Assembly (NCBI GenBank): GCA_020061965.1
Contig: JAGUXG010000168.1
Coordinates: 1-7,524 of the forward strand
Direction: 5' to 3'
DNA: 7,524 nt
Source: a bacterium
GTDB lineage: Bacteria; UBA9089; UBA9088; JAGUXG01
The position numbers were made by a program, and so were the translations under genes. Below are positions 6,290 to 7,524 of this stretch, piece after piece. The notes beneath the pieces are model-generated. The model was not told the origin of the DNA and made no database searches. It saw only the letters and a program-made list of their open reading frames with translations. Position 1 is the stretch's first letter. Each line of letters starts with the position of its first letter.

Positions 6290-7371
6290 ATCCTCATCGG
6301 CATAAGTACATATAAGAAATCTTCTCCCTTCTGTCTTATTATCCCTTTATTGGCTTGTTCAGTAATACCAAATATTATCTCCGTATCTTCCATAACCCTT
6401 AAAACATCTATAATATATTTAGGATTAAAGGCTATCTCTATCTCCTTTCCAGAATATTTGACATCTATCTCTTCTTTTGCATCGCCTACCTCTTGAGCAA
6501 AAGTGCTTATTAAAAGAAGATTCTTCTTTAGATTAAATTTTATAAAACTCCTCTTTTCATCTGCCATTAAAGAGACTCTCTTTACACAAGAGTTAAAATT
6601 TTCCCTATCTAAACTTAATTCTATCAAACCCTCCATTGGAATAATCTTATTATAATCTGGGAAATCTCCTTCTAATTGCCTTGATATAAGGCAAAGATTC
6701 TCCTGCTCAAAACATATCTCTTTATCTGTTAAAGATATTTTTATTTCATCTTCCATTCCCTTAAATACCCTCATCACCTCTTGAATAGTCTTTATCGGAA
6801 TAATAACCTTTATATTTTTATCTATATCTATATCCTTTTTTATATAACTCAATCTATGACCATCTGTTGAGATTAAAATCACCTTCCTTTCTTCTAATAT
6901 CATTAAAATTCCACAATAAGGGATAAAGGTCTCATCCTGTGAGGCTGAAAAATAGGTCTTTTTTAATATATATAATAGGGTCTCTAATGGCAGATTAAAA
7001 GAGATTTTCCAATTAACCTCTGGAAATAAAGGATATTCCTCCTTCTTAATTCCAATAAGATGAGAAGAAAATTTTTCTGAAGAGATATTTACTTTTATAT
7101 TCTCATCAACATCTATTTTAACCTCTTTAGAAAGACTATTTATAATATTAATAAGTTTTTTTATAGGTAAAATGACTGCACCATCTTTTTGATAATCTAT
7201 CTTCCTTTTATATTTTATAGATATATCCATATCAGTTCCAAATGTAATTAAATAACCATCTTTTGTTTCAAGAAGTATATTATTTAATATTGGTAAGGTT
7301 GATTTAATATTGGCTATCTGCACCTTTTGAATCTGATTTATTAACACCTCTTTATTACAGAATATATTCAT
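6286..7371 (-). CDS. dnaN: DNA polymerase III subunit beta (sliding clamp)
   Basis: The product is the ring-shaped clamp that tethers DNA polymerase III and other partners to DNA. At 361 residues it matches the usual length (about 366 in E. coli) and all three clamp domains are present. Recognisable parts are STLPILNNILLE (24-35), the STDGHRLS segment (168-175), SRQLEGDFPDYNKIIP (230-245), FNPKYI (305-310) and the C-terminal MPMR (357-360), which forms part of the partner-binding pocket. The ATG follows a strong AGGAGGT six bases upstream. The gene is rich in lysine, isoleucine and AT-ending codons, clearly more AT-rich than pilT or parB. Being directly downstream of an AT-rich gap with DnaA-like sites, it probably follows dnaA, which would lie beyond the right edge. 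Confidence 0.98.
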   Translation of the reverse strand: MNIFCNKEVLINQIQKVQIANIKSTLPILNNILLETKDGYLITFGTDMDISIKYKRKIDYQKDGAVILPIKKLINIINSLSKEVKIDVDENIKVNISSEKFSSHLIGIKKEEYPLFPEVNWKISFNLPLETLLYILKKTYFSASQDETFIPYCGILMILEERKVILISTDGHRLSYIKKDIDIDKNIKVIIPIKTIQEVMRVFKGMEDEIKISLTDKEICFEQENLCLISRQLEGDFPDYNKIIPMEGLIELSLDRENFNSCVKRVSLMADEKRSFIKFNLKKNLLLISTFAQEVGDAKEEIDVKYSGKEIEIAFNPKYIIDVLRVMEDTEIIFGITEQANKGIIRQKGEDFLYVLMPMRI

Positions 7372-7377
7372 ATTAAT

Positions 7378-7384
7378 ACCTCCT
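7378..7384 (-). promoter_or_regulatory. Strong Shine-Dalgarno of dnaN
   Basis: AGGAGGT on the minus strand, six bases before the dnaN ATG, is close to the ideal anti-16S sequence and fixes the start. It is the best ribosome site in the window, fitting a highly needed replication protein. Confidence 0.9.
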
Positions 7385-7524
7385 ATTTTTACTAAAAATC
7401 TAATATCTTAAAAACTTATCTAAACTATTCTTTTTAATTAACTTATAATTAACACTTAAAATTAATTAAATGTTAATAATTTTATAATTCTTCTATTCAC
7501 ACTTTATTCACCTAATTATACCCT
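7385..7524. other. Candidate replication origin (oriC) segment upstream of dnaN
   Basis: This gene-free stretch continues past the right edge. By hand count, bases 7385-7492 hold only 12 G or C in 108 (about 89% AT), a candidate DNA-unwinding element. Two sites, CTATTCACA (7493-7501) and TTATTCACC (7504-7512), each differ by one base from the DnaA box TTATNCACA, point the same way and start 11 bases apart, about one helical turn. ATTAACA (7448-7454) and TGTTAAT (7471-7477) form an inverted repeat, and TTAATTAA occurs twice (7434-7441, 7462-7469). A TATAAT on the minus strand (7515-7520) could be a dnaN -10 whose -35 lies outside the window. Origins often lie between dnaA and dnaN. With only two imperfect boxes visible the call is moderate. 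Confidence 0.55.

Overview
This window looks like a chromosomal, origin-proximal segment of a bacterium, with all seven genes on the minus strand. It is AT-rich, and more so towards the right end. No rRNA or tRNA gene is present and I cannot place the organism. The combination of a chromosomal ParB with its own parS, a DciA-type helicase loader, a SpoIID/LytB enzyme without other sporulation genes, and a PilT motor suggests an uncultured non-model lineage with type IV pili. That placement is inference only.

In transcription order (right to left), the window opens with about 140 bases that are nearly 90% AT and carry two DnaA-box-like sites. This stretch lies upstream of dnaN and is a candidate oriC. 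It is followed by dnaN (sliding clamp), a short DUF721/DciA-like gene overlapping dnaN by 4 bases (ATGA), and a polytopic ABC-exporter permease overlapping the DciA gene by 17 bases. A 79-base gap then holds a good promoter flanked by two related palindromes. It drives pilT, spoIID/lytB and mltG, which are separated by only 2 and 5 bases. Last comes parB, with its own possible promoter and a perfect 16-bp parS site inside its coding sequence. Bases 1-107 contain no gene, only a possible leftward promoter and a small direct repeat.

The genes fall into three jobs: replication (dnaN, DciA-like), origin segregation (parB plus parS), and cell envelope or surface (two lytic-transglycosylase-type enzymes, a pilus-retraction ATPase and a membrane exporter subunit). 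The gene families are all recognisable. I did not find a convincing undescribed system. The points most worth a second look are the candidate origin, the paired palindromes at the pilT promoter, the repetitive proline-rich tail on PilT, the pilT-spoIID-mltG operon, and the absence of expected partners next to parB (parA), dnaN (recF) and the permease (its ATPase).
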